Shown one piece after another: positions 42,101 through 50,683 of a stretch of DNA of 64,000 nt; positions within the stretch are counted from its first letter, which is position 1; each line of letters starts with the position of its first letter. The notes beneath the pieces are model-generated. The model was not told the DNA's origin, ran no database searches, and saw nothing but the letters and a program-made list of their open reading frames with translations. The translations under genes were made by a program, and so were the position numbers. Origin of the DNA: Streptomyces melanogenes (GTDB taxonomy: Bacteria > Actinomycetota > Actinomycetes > Streptomycetales > Streptomycetaceae). The stretch is taken from NCBI RefSeq assembly GCF_014649795.1, contig NZ_BMTS01000016.1, forward strand, positions 62,001 to 126,000, written 5' to 3'.

Positions 42101-43451
42101 CACCGCCCGCTCGGAGCAGGCCGACCGCCTCCTCCAGCACCGTACGTACGCTTACCGCGCCGACGGCCACCTGACCGAGATCCGCGACCTGAGCTCGGGG
42201 ACGCGGAGGTTCACCACCAGCCCGGCCGGCCGGGTGACCGGCGTCCGGGCCCACGGCTGGACCGAGGCGTACGCGTACGACACGGCGGGCAACCTGACGC
42301 GCGCGGCTGCTCCGGCGGCGGGTACCGATGCCGACGACGCCGACGCAGGCTCCGGCGAGCGCGAGTTCGAGGGCACCCTGATCCGCCGGTCCGGGAGCAC
42401 GACGTACGAGCACGACGCGCAGGGCCGTCTGGTCCGGCGCACACGCAAGCTCCTCAACGGGCAGCGCCGGAGTTGGACCTTCACCTGGAGCCCCGAGGAC
42501 CGCCTCACCTCGGCGGTGACCCCCGAGGGAGAGCGCTGGCAGTACACGTACGACCCGCTGGGCCGCCGCATCGCCAAGTACCGGCTGCTCGACGACGGCT
42601 CGACGGCCGACCGCACCGACTTCACCTGGGACGACACCCGCCTCGCCGAGCAGACGGCCCCCGACGGCCGGGTCACCGCCTGGGACTACGCCCCCGGTAC
42701 GCACACCCCGCTGACGCAGACGGGCCACCGCCCCCTCGTCCGTACCGGAGGTACGTCCCTGCTGGCGTCGCTGGCCGAGGACACCACCGCCGACCGGACG
42801 ATCCGCTTCCACGCCGTCATCACCGACACGGCGGGCACCCCGACCGAACTGGTCACACTCGACGGCGAGTTGGCGTGGCAGCGCCGCGCCGTCCTGTGGG
42901 GCGCCCGCCACGCCACCGCGCTGGACGAAGCCTCGGCCGACTGCCCCTTGCGTTTCCCGGGCCAGTACGCCGACCCCGAAACCGGCCTGCACTACAACTA
43001 CTTCCGCTACTACGACCCGGAAACGGCCCGCTATCTCTCGGCGGACCCCCTCGGCCTCGACCCGGCGCCGAACCACCACGGATACGTCGACACCCCGCTG
43101 TCGATGATCGACCCGCTGGGTCTGAAGACCTGCGACGAGCCGGTCCCGACGCAGAAGCCCCGGACGGGCGTGAAGGGCCTCATCAAGGAGGCCCAGCTGC
43201 CCACCTCCGGTCGCATCCGGTTCGTACCGTCGCAGGACGTGAACGTGAACTCGGGCCTGCCCCGGGGCACTCGGAAGGGCTACATCGACCGCTTCGGTAA
43301 CGAGTGGATCAAGGGCCCGTCGCGCACCGCGGGCCAGCCGTTCGAGTGGGACGTCCAGCTGAGCAAGAAGGGCAAGGCCCAACTGGGCTGGCTGAGCCGC
43401 GACGGCAGCCACCTGAACGTGTCGCTGGACGGCGAGATCACCCACAAGTGA
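39135..43451 (+). CDS. RHS/YD-repeat polymorphic toxin with type-17-like C-terminal tip
   Basis: The 1438 residues begin with a WXG100-like helical region (WWPDANSGTLRHAAKAW), a hydrophobic segment (about 112-185), then an RHS shell: a DUF6531-type start (GEPIDVATGAM) and roughly twenty YD repeats (YDEHGNLTE, YDPAGHLVR). The core ends in YFRYYDPETARYLSADPLGL and a second DPLGL. The last ~90 residues (GRIRFVPSQDVN...GYIDRFGNEWIKGPSRT...WDVQLS...GSHLNVSLDG) resemble polymorphic toxin type 17. Autoproteolysis at DPxGL is known for the family. An immunity-like gene follows. Confidence 0.9.
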   Translation: MSIEDEAKKILLKLGMWWPDANSGTLRHAAKAWRDFADAVDDVRTPVNNTANSLIHNNQGEAIATFTTFWERYAKGKDAGWLSDLSKSSRNMADALEKFADAVDDAITKLWTQIGIDAAVIAGGIALAFFTAGLASGAAVAAADVIIEMGATLGVAVSTTVAEIAAGTLVAAAFGGIESVTVDLAVAQPLKIATGLQDGFSLDEVNQAAKDGMIYGGALGAGSGVLKAGVEGAFTNPTPFMLRPPSLRPDLVELGPAARNCDRTRCVGEPIDVATGAMLMAQTDLSLPASLPFVFERTHLSSYRGGVCLGPTWISTLDECVQIDGEGVVFAGADGMRLVYPVPTPGEPVLPAKGPRWPLEWDGKPDGVMTITDPATGVVRSFSTPLNSATPGVFHLPIDAWQDRNGARVDVERNAGGVPEGIRHSGGYYLAVDSHGPRITALRLLDRAPDRYTGHLPQDAGTVVMRYGYDKAGNLTEVINSSGEPLTFAYDDQGRMTRWTDRNGTWFSYEYDARGRVVRTDGVDGILSGTLTYDDAARTTTYTDSLGHSSSHRYNAEGLVVEETDALGHTTRTQWDDRGDNPLTSTDPLGRTTRYGYDEHGNLTELALPDGSVARAAYNGLGQPVEVVEPGGATWHHTYDELGNLLTTTDPLGARTTHVYDESGHLTAVTDALGGTRHITPDPAGLPAAITDELGRTTTVRRDPFGRPTEVTDPLGHTTRTTWTTEGKPARREHPDGTAESWTWDAEGNPLAHTDQAGHTTHHTPAPFDVPATHTTAEGATYTFTHDTERRLTGVTNAQGLTWTYTYDEAGRPTAETDFNGRTLTYTYNAAGELVSRTNGAGESLHFTRDPLGRTIEQRSQAGDAGTAGGTTTYAYDPAGHLVRAVDADAEVTFVRDALGRVTAETVNGRTTTYEYDAGERLVRRTAPSGLVSRWSYDATGRALELASDAGTLTFAYDAAGHETSRRIGDGVILHQAWDAGDRLASQSLTARSEQADRLLQHRTYAYRADGHLTEIRDLSSGTRRFTTSPAGRVTGVRAHGWTEAYAYDTAGNLTRAAAPAAGTDADDADAGSGEREFEGTLIRRSGSTTYEHDAQGRLVRRTRKLLNGQRRSWTFTWSPEDRLTSAVTPEGERWQYTYDPLGRRIAKYRLLDDGSTADRTDFTWDDTRLAEQTAPDGRVTAWDYAPGTHTPLTQTGHRPLVRTGGTSLLASLAEDTTADRTIRFHAVITDTAGTPTELVTLDGELAWQRRAVLWGARHATALDEASADCPLRFPGQYADPETGLHYNYFRYYDPETARYLSADPLGLDPAPNHHGYVDTPLSMIDPLGLKTCDEPVPTQKPRTGVKGLIKEAQLPTSGRIRFVPSQDVNVNSGLPRGTRKGYIDRFGNEWIKGPSRTAGQPFEWDVQLSKKGKAQLGWLSRDGSHLNVSLDGEITHK

Positions 43452-43522
43452 GCCCCAGTGAGCCAACTGAGACAGTGGACGGCGTCACAGCCGCCAAGAC
43501 AGCAGGAAACGGACCGCCCACG

Positions 43523-43771
43523 ATGGACCAGACCGAACAGCCCCAAGAGGACGCGTTCCACTTCTACGCCGAAGTACGCATCACCCACTCCCCCCGCCGC
43601 CCGGAACTGGCGGGCCGCCTGGGCGCGATCCTCGGCATCACGGAACCCCGCGACCCGGCGGTCCCCCCGGCCTACGCGGTCATGGTGGACGACTACGACT
43701 ACACGGTGCAGTTCGAACGCGAGGAGCTGACCCCTACGGGGCGGGACCGGAAGCACGAGGACTACTACTGA
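43523..43771 (+). CDS. probable immunity protein (Imm31-like)
   Basis: An 82-residue acidic beta-rich protein: FHFYAEVRITHSP, a GRLGAILGI step, YAVMVDDYDYTVQFE and a C-terminal EELTPTGRDRKHEDYY. The strand order and the ELTPTG ending recall immunity family Imm31. It immediately follows the RHS toxin, the usual place for the cognate immunity gene. An alternative start, GTG 43448, would overlap the toxin stop as GTGA and add 25 unconserved residues. The family call is from memory and moderate. Confidence 0.65.
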   Translation: MDQTEQPQEDAFHFYAEVRITHSPRRPELAGRLGAILGITEPRDPAVPPAYAVMVDDYDYTVQFEREELTPTGRDRKHEDYY

Positions 43772-43781
43772 TCGGCTGCCG

Positions 43782-43997
43782 ATGAAATACGTCAAGATCG
43801 ACTGGATGCGGTCGGACGCCGTCCTCCTCGACGAGCTCCTGCCCGCCGACGACGGCGGCTGCACCCACGAGACAGCCCTGGCGGACGCCACGATCACGGT
43901 CCACGCCCACGACCTCCGCGCGGTCTGGGAGGAGGCGCCTGGCAGGGCGGGGCGGGGTGACACCGGACCGGCGTACCGGCCGGGCGGCGGCACCTAA
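43782..43997 (+). CDS. small hypothetical protein after the immunity gene
   Basis: A 71-residue open frame starting 10 bp after the immunity stop (MKYVKIDWMRSDAVLLDELL). The first ~50 residues look protein-like; the end (GRAGRGDTGPAYRPGGG) looks like read-through of GC-rich DNA. It may be a 3'-truncated second immunity or toxin-associated gene, or non-coding. The ribosome site is weak. Confidence 0.35.
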   Translation: MKYVKIDWMRSDAVLLDELLPADDGGCTHETALADATITVHAHDLRAVWEEAPGRAGRGDTGPAYRPGGGT

Positions 43998-44282
43998 AAG
44001 CCCAGGAATTTCCTGCCCCGCTGCCAGCGGGATCAAGCCCGGCTCCCCCACAAGCACCCCCGGCCCGATCTGCGTTATGCCCAGCTATTGGCTTGGTGTG
44101 GGCCAGATATCGGTCGCCGAAAAGCGCTTCGCAATTCCTGGCGGACACGCAAGCGCCCGACCGCTGGCGACGGGGGATGCACCAGCGATCGGGCTGTAGC
44201 CAACCCTAACAACCCTGCTTGCGCTGCGGGAATGGCCTGCTCGGCCTCAACGGCGACTTGTGATCGGGATCACATCGCGTGG

Positions 44283-47200
44283 TTACTGGTCGCAAGGAGG
44301 CGAGTACGACAGACGAGGTAGATTCTCATGCCATTTATCTGGCGTCAGGACACCCCGAGTGGTCGCGCAAATACGGCTGATGGCCTCATCCGCGTCCAAG
44401 TTCCACAGCCGGACGGTATCGCTGCCGCTCGACACTCCGAGCATGTGGCTGTTGGGGCTGAAGGACAGGAAGTTTCCCGTCTTGGCGTTGGGGCTCATCG
44501 ACTTGCCGATGGGGGTGGCCGCGGACGGGTGGGCGACGTTCCAGAGCCGGACCGCGTTGTCGTTGCCGCCGCTCGCCAGGGTGCGGCCGTCCTGGCTGAA
44601 CGTCAGGGACACGACCGCTTCGGTGTGGCCGGTGAGCGGTGAGCCCAGCCGGGCCGCCTTGAGCGGGTCGGTGATGTTCCAGAGGCGGACCGTGTCGTCG
44701 TCGCTGCCGCTGGCCAACGTAAGACCGTCCGGACTGTAGGAGAGCGCGTTGATGGGACCGAGGTGTCCTGTCAGGGGTGCGCCGAGTGGGGGGACCCGGC
44801 GCGGGTCGGCCACGTCCCACAGCCGGATGGTGCCGTCCGCGCTGCCGGACGCGAGAGTGCGGCCGTCCGGGCTGAAGACGAGGGAGTTGACGTACCCCTT
44901 GTGACCCGAGAGCGGCGTGCCGAACGGGCGCGGCCGGGCCGGATCGCCGACGTTCCACAGCTGGATCGTGCGGTCGTCGTACGCGGTCGCCAGCGTGCGC
45001 CCGTCCGGGCTGAACGCCAGCGCGTCGGGGCCCGAGAAACGGGTACGCAGGGCGACAGGCGACCCGTAGGGGCGGGGACGGGTCGGGTCGGTGACGTTCC
45101 ACAGCTGCACCGCGCGGTTCCTCATCAGCACCGCGAGCGTGCGGCCGTTGGGAGAGAACGCCAGCGAACGTACGTCACCGTCCCCCGGCGTGAACGGCTC
45201 GCTCAGCGACACGGGCCGGTTGGGCGTCTCCACGTTCCACAGCCGGACCCTGCGGTCGCGCGCGGCCGTGGCGAGCACCCGCCCGTCCGGGCGGAACGCC
45301 CCGATACGGCCAATCATGTCCGACGTCGGTATCGACCACAGACGGACCTTGCTGTCGCCACTCCCGGTGGCGAGGGTCCGGCCGTCGGGGCTGAAGCCCA
45401 GGGCGTACATCTCGCCGCTGCTCCCCGCGAGGGGCTCGCCGACCTGCGACGGGTACGCGGGATCGCTGACGTTCCACAGGCTCGCCGTGCTGTCCGCGCT
45501 GGCGGCGCCGAGTTTGGTGCCGTCCGGGCTGAAGGCCACCGACCAGACGGGGCCGGTGTGGCCGGTGAGCGGTGTGCCGAGGGGGGCCGCGTGACGGGGG
45601 TCGGCCACGTTCCAGAGGCGGATGGTGTCGTCCGCGCCGCCGCTGGCGAGGGTGCGGCCGTCGGGGCTGAAGGCCACGGAGTGCACCGTGCCGGTGTGGC
45701 CGGTCAGCACCGTGTCGATCGGCACCGGTCTGAGCGGGTCCGCGGTGTCCCACAGCCTGATCGAGCCGTCGTCGCCACCCGCTGCCAGCGTCCGCCCGTC
45801 CGGACTGAACGCCACGCAACGGGCGGCGGCGGTGTGGCCGGTCAGGGAGCCGAGGGCTTTCGGCCGGCGCGGGTCGGCCACGTCCCACAGCCGTACGGTG
45901 TGATCCTCGCTGGCGGAGGCCAGGGTGTGCCCGTCCGGCCTGAAGGCGAGGAGGTAGATCGTGCTGTCGTGGCCGGTCAGGGGAGCGCCGAGCGGCTGCG
46001 GGCGGCTCGGGTTCCGTACGTCCCACAGCCGGATCGTTCCGTCGTCCGAGGCGCTGGCGAGGGTGCTGCCGTCCGGGCTGAAGACCGCGCTGCTCACCCA
46101 GCTCGTGTGGCCGGTGAGCGGTTTGCCCAGCTGCTTGGGCTGGGTCGGATCGGCCACGTCCCACAGGCGAACGGTCCGGTCGTAGCTGGCGGTGGCCAGG
46201 ATCCGGCCGTTCGGGCTGAAGGAAGTGAGGTAGACGGCTCCGGTGTGGCCGAGGAGCGGAGTGGCCAGCGGAGCGTTCACGATCGAGATCAGTCGGTTGT
46301 TCGCGCCCTTGTCGTGAGGCCGCAGGTTGTGCGCCACCAGGGCGAGCTGAGCGGAGAGCGAAGGGTCGGTGTGCTGGGCGCGGTCGGCTTCGGCGACCAC
46401 CTGCTCGAACACGGCGTCGTCCCGCTGCTCCCGTGCGACCCACGCCGCGCAGACGGCCAGTATCGCCAGGACGACCAGGGCGGATATCGCACTGCGACTG
46501 ATCCAGACCGTGCGCTTGCGCAGCTTGACCGAAGCGGCCAGGAATTCGACCGCGTTCCGGGTGAGGAAGGTGTTTCCGGCGGACTTCGCCCAGGCGTGGG
46601 CCTGCTCCAGGCGGGAACCCCGGTAGAGCAGCGAGGTGTCCCGCTTCGAGTCCTCCCAGGCCCGGCCGTCCTCCTCCAGCCGCTGACGGAGCAGATTGTC
46701 GCTTCTATCCTCGTCGATCCAGTCGCGCAGGCGCGGCCAGGCGTGGAGGAGCGCCTCATGGGTGATCTCCACGGTCTCCGCGTCGAGCGTCACCAAGCGG
46801 GCGCGCACGAGCGCTTCGAGCGACTCCTCCGTCCTGCCGGGGTCCGTCGACTCCTCCGCCAGTTGGCGCCGCGTCCCCCGTCTACGGGTGGCCTGGGTGT
46901 CCTCGCTCAGTCTGACCAGCCTGAGCAGGAGCAGTCTCGCGGCCGTACGGGCCGCCGGGTCGAGGCTCGACCAGGCGCGCTCGGCGGTCGCCGCCACCGC
47001 TCCCTGGATTCCGCCCGCCGCGCGGTAGCCGGCCAGCGTGAGCCGCCCCGCCTTCCGTCGCTGCCAGGTGGCGAGGAGGGCGTGGGAGAGGAGCGGCAGC
47101 GCCCCCGCGTCGTGCACCCCACGGGGCCCGTCGGCGCTCACTTCCCGGACGATCAGCTCCGCCAGCCCCGGTTCGAGCTCCATTCCCACGGCCTTGGCCG

Positions 47201-48317
47201 GGCCGGCCACCGCTTCGCGGAGCTCCGCGGTGGTCAGCGGCCCGAGCACCATGTGGCGGTGTTGCAGCGCGTCGGCCAGTTCGGGGTACGCGAGGCAGCG
47301 CTCGTAGAAGTCGGCGCGTATGCCGAGGACGATGAGCATGGGGGCCGGGTTGCCCGGTTCACCCGGTTCGCCCGGATCGGCGGGCGTGCAGGCGGCGTGG
47401 AGGAGCTGGACGAACGTACGCCGGTTCGCCTCGTCGGAGCAGAGGGTGAAGGTCTCCTCGAATTGGTCGACGATGAGGACGGGTGGGGTGGGACTGGCGG
47501 GGCTGGCGGGGGAAGGGGTCTCGCGTCGGGCCCATGCGGTGACGGCTTCCCTCACCGCGTGCGCGAACTGCGGAGTGCCGGGCTCCGCTGCGGCGGAGAC
47601 GACGGGTGCGAGCTCGGGGATCCGCTGGGTCAGCTCCGCGAGAGGATCACTTCCCGGTACGAGCTGAAGCACCTCCCGCGCCTGGCTGTCCTCGTCACTC
47701 GGTCCGGCGTTCCGCAACGCGGGCACCAGCCCGGCGTTGAGCAGGGAGGACTTTCCCGCTCCAGAGGCGCCCACGAGCATGACCAGGCCGCCGGTCTTCT
47801 CCGCCGCGCGAAGCTGCGCGACGAGGGCGTCCCTGCTCCGCTCGCGACCGAAGAACCACCGGGCGTCTTGCTGACGGTACGAAGCCAGGCCTCGGTACGG
47901 GCACACGCCACCGGGGACGGCCCCCGCTTCGACCGCGGGGCGCTCCTCTTCCTCGGGCGAGGCGGGGCGATCACCAACAGGGTCGGCAACCGCGCGCTCC
48001 CACAGGCGCTGCCAGTGCGCCATGTCGTACAGGCCCTTGGACACGGGTGCGGGCCGCGAGCGCCGCGCCTCGGGGATCAGGACGTGCAGCACCACGGCGA
48101 GGGCGGCGAACTGGGCAGGCACGTTCCGGGCCCGTCGCCAGTCGCTGATTCGCTGAGCGGACACCCGCACGGGCCGCCCTCGCTCGTCGACCCGCTGAAG
48201 CCGGACGACCGCCTCGGCCACGCGCTTGAGAGGCGGATTACCGGCCTCCGTATACAGCAGCGCGAGACGTTCCGCGAAGGCTATGCGTGCCCCTGAGTCG
48301 GAACTCAAGGTCTCCAC
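44283..48317 (-). CDS. nSTAND ATPase with N-terminal HTH, membrane segment and 14 WD40 repeats
   Basis: The 1344 residues run: an XRE-like helix-turn-helix N-terminus (RVSAQRISDWRRARNVP), then an nSTAND1 NTPase opening with YRGLASYRQQDARWFFGRE, Walker A GASGAGKSS (183-191) and Walker B VLIVDQFEETF. A helical arm follows (ITHEALLHAWPRLRDWI), one transmembrane segment (about 605-625), and 14 WD40 units, each ending in a form of RLW(D/N)V and joined by DP-containing linkers. Fourteen units fit two seven-bladed propellers, presumably outside the membrane. Likely a signal-transduction or defence STAND protein; trigger unknown. The ATPase motifs look intact. Confidence 0.88.
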   Translation of the reverse strand: METLSSDSGARIAFAERLALLYTEAGNPPLKRVAEAVVRLQRVDERGRPVRVSAQRISDWRRARNVPAQFAALAVVLHVLIPEARRSRPAPVSKGLYDMAHWQRLWERAVADPVGDRPASPEEEERPAVEAGAVPGGVCPYRGLASYRQQDARWFFGRERSRDALVAQLRAAEKTGGLVMLVGASGAGKSSLLNAGLVPALRNAGPSDEDSQAREVLQLVPGSDPLAELTQRIPELAPVVSAAAEPGTPQFAHAVREAVTAWARRETPSPASPASPTPPVLIVDQFEETFTLCSDEANRRTFVQLLHAACTPADPGEPGEPGNPAPMLIVLGIRADFYERCLAYPELADALQHRHMVLGPLTTAELREAVAGPAKAVGMELEPGLAELIVREVSADGPRGVHDAGALPLLSHALLATWQRRKAGRLTLAGYRAAGGIQGAVAATAERAWSSLDPAARTAARLLLLRLVRLSEDTQATRRRGTRRQLAEESTDPGRTEESLEALVRARLVTLDAETVEITHEALLHAWPRLRDWIDEDRSDNLLRQRLEEDGRAWEDSKRDTSLLYRGSRLEQAHAWAKSAGNTFLTRNAVEFLAASVKLRKRTVWISRSAISALVVLAILAVCAAWVAREQRDDAVFEQVVAEADRAQHTDPSLSAQLALVAHNLRPHDKGANNRLISIVNAPLATPLLGHTGAVYLTSFSPNGRILATASYDRTVRLWDVADPTQPKQLGKPLTGHTSWVSSAVFSPDGSTLASASDDGTIRLWDVRNPSRPQPLGAPLTGHDSTIYLLAFRPDGHTLASASEDHTVRLWDVADPRRPKALGSLTGHTAAARCVAFSPDGRTLAAGGDDGSIRLWDTADPLRPVPIDTVLTGHTGTVHSVAFSPDGRTLASGGADDTIRLWNVADPRHAAPLGTPLTGHTGPVWSVAFSPDGTKLGAASADSTASLWNVSDPAYPSQVGEPLAGSSGEMYALGFSPDGRTLATGSGDSKVRLWSIPTSDMIGRIGAFRPDGRVLATAARDRRVRLWNVETPNRPVSLSEPFTPGDGDVRSLAFSPNGRTLAVLMRNRAVQLWNVTDPTRPRPYGSPVALRTRFSGPDALAFSPDGRTLATAYDDRTIQLWNVGDPARPRPFGTPLSGHKGYVNSLVFSPDGRTLASGSADGTIRLWDVADPRRVPPLGAPLTGHLGPINALSYSPDGLTLASGSDDDTVRLWNITDPLKAARLGSPLTGHTEAVVSLTFSQDGRTLASGGNDNAVRLWNVAHPSAATPIGKSMSPNAKTGNFLSFSPNSHMLGVSSGSDTVRLWNLDADEAISRICATTRGVLTPDKWHENLPRLSYSPPCDQ

Positions 48318-48949
48318 TCCTCACTTCCCCCGCGCCTGGACATCCGGACCGGAAAACTCACCCTATACGGCTGACCTGCGGTTAAGCCGTGAAAACGATG
48401 CCAGGGCCTCCTCGGCGGAAGCCTCGGCTGGCAGGATCTCGACTCAGTAGCGCACCAACCGGGCAACGCCCAGGCAGGGCCACCAGCCCGGCGCTCGAAG
48501 AGACAGCTCATGATGCCGCATGTTCTCGGTCAGCTTCGATTCGGAGCCACGAGAGGGCGGCGACGGCCTCGCCGCGTGAGCCTGAGGGATCCGTGGAGCC
48601 GGCCGTATGCGGACGGCTGGTCCATCCACGGGTCCGGCATCCCTTGATCCGCGCCACATACCCGGCACGGATCGACGCCGACCGTGTGGCCCGGCACCGG
48701 TCCCAACAGGGGAGGGACTGGCGCCGGGCCCATGCGGTCGGGTGTGAATGCTTCGGCCGGCCTCAGAGGGCGCCGACAGCAGCCGATGCGGAAGAGGCCG
48801 TTCTCTCGGGGGGTTCTCTCGGGGAGCGGCCTCTTTGGCGTTGCTGGGTACGACGAGGTGCTGCGGACCTCGGGACGGGCTCTCGACCAGGCCCGGCTCA
48901 CTCCTGAGCTCCCATGCCTCCTCCGTAAATGGCCGCTCGCCTTCCAGCT
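48318..48949. other. 632-bp region without a convincing gene
   Basis: It has stop-interrupted, low-bias frames on both strands. Minus frame 48444-48959 and plus frame 48389-48907 are open but lack a ribosome site and any family resemblance. It includes the nSTAND promoter region and a hairpin at 48792. It could be a decayed insertion or gene remnant. Confidence 0.5.
48792..48835. terminator. hairpin terminator with internal TTCTCTCGGGG duplication
   Basis: AAGAGGCCG (48792-48800) and CGGCCTCTT (48827-48835) form a perfect 9-bp stem. The loop carries TTCTCTCGGGG twice (48801-48811 and 48814-48824). It lies between the minus-strand gene ending at 48950 and the nSTAND gene; a T-rich end is present on one side. 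Confidence 0.65.
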
Positions 48950-49453
48950 CTAGATCCAACCCGCCGCCCGAGCAGCAAGCGACGCATCAGCCTCAGCCGC
49001 ATCCGCGTCGGCATTCAAGCCTTCATTCCTGCCCATACCCTCGCTGCCCGCAGCCTGCATAGCAGCCTGGGACGCCTTCAATGCCGCTCGGTAAGCGGCG
49101 GCGGACGGCTCCGTCGCGCCACCATGGTCACGAGCTACCTGAGCGGCGATAGCCGCGGCGGCGGCAGCGTTCCTCGCGCAGCGGGCGTCCGCTGCTGGGT
49201 CCAGGGGTGAGTGGTCCAGCTCCGCGAGGACCTGCGCGGACAGGCGGAGGGCGTTCGCTGCCTTCGCGGCGGGGTCTCTGGGCACGGCTTGGGCGTCATG
49301 TTCCTCGACGCCGGCGTAGCGGCACGCAGCCGCAGCACGGTCCAAGGCCCTTCTGCCTCGTGCGGCGTGCACCTTCCTGAGCGCAGCTGCCGAAGCCGTG
49401 CCGCCCTCGGCCTGTGAGGTGGCCAGTTGCTCAGTGCCAGCGGGTTCGCTCAT
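48950..49453 (-). CDS. alanine-rich hypothetical protein
   Basis: A 167-residue, Ala-rich, predicted helical soluble protein without signal peptide or membrane segment. Segments such as AAALRKVHAARGRRALDRAAAA and AANALRLSAQVLAELDHSPL suggest a helical bundle. ATG 49453 (MSEPAGTEQ) has AGGGAG 6 nt upstream; ATG 49459 and an open frame to 49549 also exist. Family not recognised. It lies 119 bp downstream of another hypothetical gene on the same strand. Confidence 0.6.
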   Translation of the reverse strand: MSEPAGTEQLATSQAEGGTASAAALRKVHAARGRRALDRAAAACRYAGVEEHDAQAVPRDPAAKAANALRLSAQVLAELDHSPLDPAADARCARNAAAAAAIAAQVARDHGGATEPSAAAYRAALKASQAAMQAAGSEGMGRNEGLNADADAAEADASLAARAAGWI

Positions 49454-49572
49454 CGCCATCTCCCTGTCTTCCCGGACCACGGTGATCAAGCGCCGTTGCT
49501 CGCCCCAGGCAACGGTTGCGCGGCAGGGTGACACGTCCAGCGCCAACAAACCAGTGCGGCCCTTGAATCCGG

Positions 49573-50136
49573 TCAGGAAGCGTCGCCGTCACGGCGGGCC
49601 GACGGCAGCAGGAGATCGCGCTCGGGGTGCTTCTCGCCCGTGACCCTCCCCTGAATGCCGAGATCCGCCCGCGCCGTTTCATGGAACGCGTTGATCACAC
49701 GGAACGCACCACGGTGCCGCTGGCGCCACTCCTCCAAGCTCCCGGCTATCTTCCCCGTGGCCTGCCACTCGATCTCCGCGAGGACGACGTTCAGCTCGTG
49801 CGCCGCCTCGATCGCATCGTCCCCACCGAGCAGCATGACCCGCTCGAAGCTGCGCCCCCAGGTGAGCGAGGCGTCCGCCAGATCGTCACGGAGCTCGCGC
49901 TCGGTTCTCTCCTCCTGGCGCAGGCCCTCCCCGAACTCATAGAGCCGGACAGCCATGGCGATCTTCGCCTTCACCGCGTCGACGTAGTTGGCGTAGGCGT
50001 CGATCTTCTTGTCGTCCCACCTGGTCAGGAGCTGGTAGTGGTTACGGCTCCGCTCCATCGCGTGGTTCGTCACGTACGTGGTCCCCGCACCCAGCATCAC
50101 GGCGGCAACGGTGACAAGCTGCTCGACGGCCCCCAC
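49573..50136 (-). CDS. hypothetical protein with one membrane segment
   Basis: A 187-residue protein with an N-terminal membrane helix (VEQLVTVAAVMLGAGTTYV, about 4-22), then cytosolic helices (RWDDKKIDAYANYVDAVKAKIA, ELRDDLADASLTW, EAAHELNVVLAEIEW). The layout recalls small Streptomyces membrane-anchored coiled proteins of unknown function. GTG 50136 follows GGGGGA closely; the longer frame to 50265 has no support. Probably in one unit with the Ala-rich gene downstream. Confidence 0.65.
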   Translation of the reverse strand: MGAVEQLVTVAAVMLGAGTTYVTNHAMERSRNHYQLLTRWDDKKIDAYANYVDAVKAKIAMAVRLYEFGEGLRQEERTERELRDDLADASLTWGRSFERVMLLGGDDAIEAAHELNVVLAEIEWQATGKIAGSLEEWRQRHRGAFRVINAFHETARADLGIQGRVTGEKHPERDLLLPSARRDGDAS

Positions 50137-50209
50137 TGCATCCCCCAGACGCGGCAGACATGTAGATGTCCAGAGGATCTTAGGCGGGCCGCACCAGAAG
50201 GGCTCAGCG

Positions 50210-50659
50210 CTACGAGAACAACCCCAAGGCATCATCAACAGACCACCTCTGCCAGCACACAGCAAACAGCCCAGCCGCAGATATGAGCGCCATCATCAGG
50301 TTCTGCCCCTGCTCCGCCCAGTCGTGGATCATGAGCACGAAGTAGATGAGGTTCAGCAGCAACCCGCCCACGAGCGCGACCGGCGTCAGGAAGCCGAAGA
50401 TCAGGCCGAGGCCGAGGGCCAGTTCCGCGTAGGCGACGACGTACGCCATCAGCTTGGGACGGGGCTTCACCACCAGGTCGAAGCCGTGCCGTACGAACGG
50501 CCAGCGGTGCTCGTTCGCGATTCCCGCCGCCCAGGAGATGCCCCCGCCGGCGAACCATGTCTTCTTGTCCTTGTGGCGCCAGCTCTCCAGCCACCACAGG
50601 CCGAGCCCGATCCGCAGGACCGCGAACCACTCCGCTCCGCCGAGCCACATCGTCTCCAC
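50210..50659 (-). CDS. DoxX family membrane protein
   Basis: A 149-residue integral membrane protein of the DoxX/DoxD family: RIGLGLWWLESWRHK, MAYVVAYAELALGLGLIFGF, TPVALVGGLLLNLIYF and MMALISAAGLFAVCW give four hydrophobic segments. Family members are linked to thiosulfate:quinone oxidoreductase or redox stress. ATG 50659 lies about 180 bp from the divergent amidohydrolase start. The region between holds two copies of a CTGA-N7-TCAG palindrome, so the two genes may be co-regulated. Confidence 0.85.
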   Translation of the reverse strand: METMWLGGAEWFAVLRIGLGLWWLESWRHKDKKTWFAGGGISWAAGIANEHRWPFVRHGFDLVVKPRPKLMAYVVAYAELALGLGLIFGFLTPVALVGGLLLNLIYFVLMIHDWAEQGQNLMMALISAAGLFAVCWQRWSVDDALGLFS

Positions 50660-50683
50660 GGCCGATCCCTCCCTTGGGCGTAC

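Noticed and set aside
39870..43466. A 1198-residue open frame on the minus strand opposite the RHS gene
   Set aside because: It is a codon-bias shadow of the YD-repeat gene; no domain, no ribosome site, and it covers a well-supported gene.
43894..44148. Minus-strand 84-residue frame between the RHS locus and the nSTAND gene
   Set aside because: No ribosome site, Gly/Pro/Arg-rich end, no similarity; it overlaps the end of the small plus-strand frame.
48444..48959. Minus-strand 171-residue frame in the 632-bp gap
   Set aside because: Low-complexity Pro/Arg sequence without start signal; crosses a strong hairpin.
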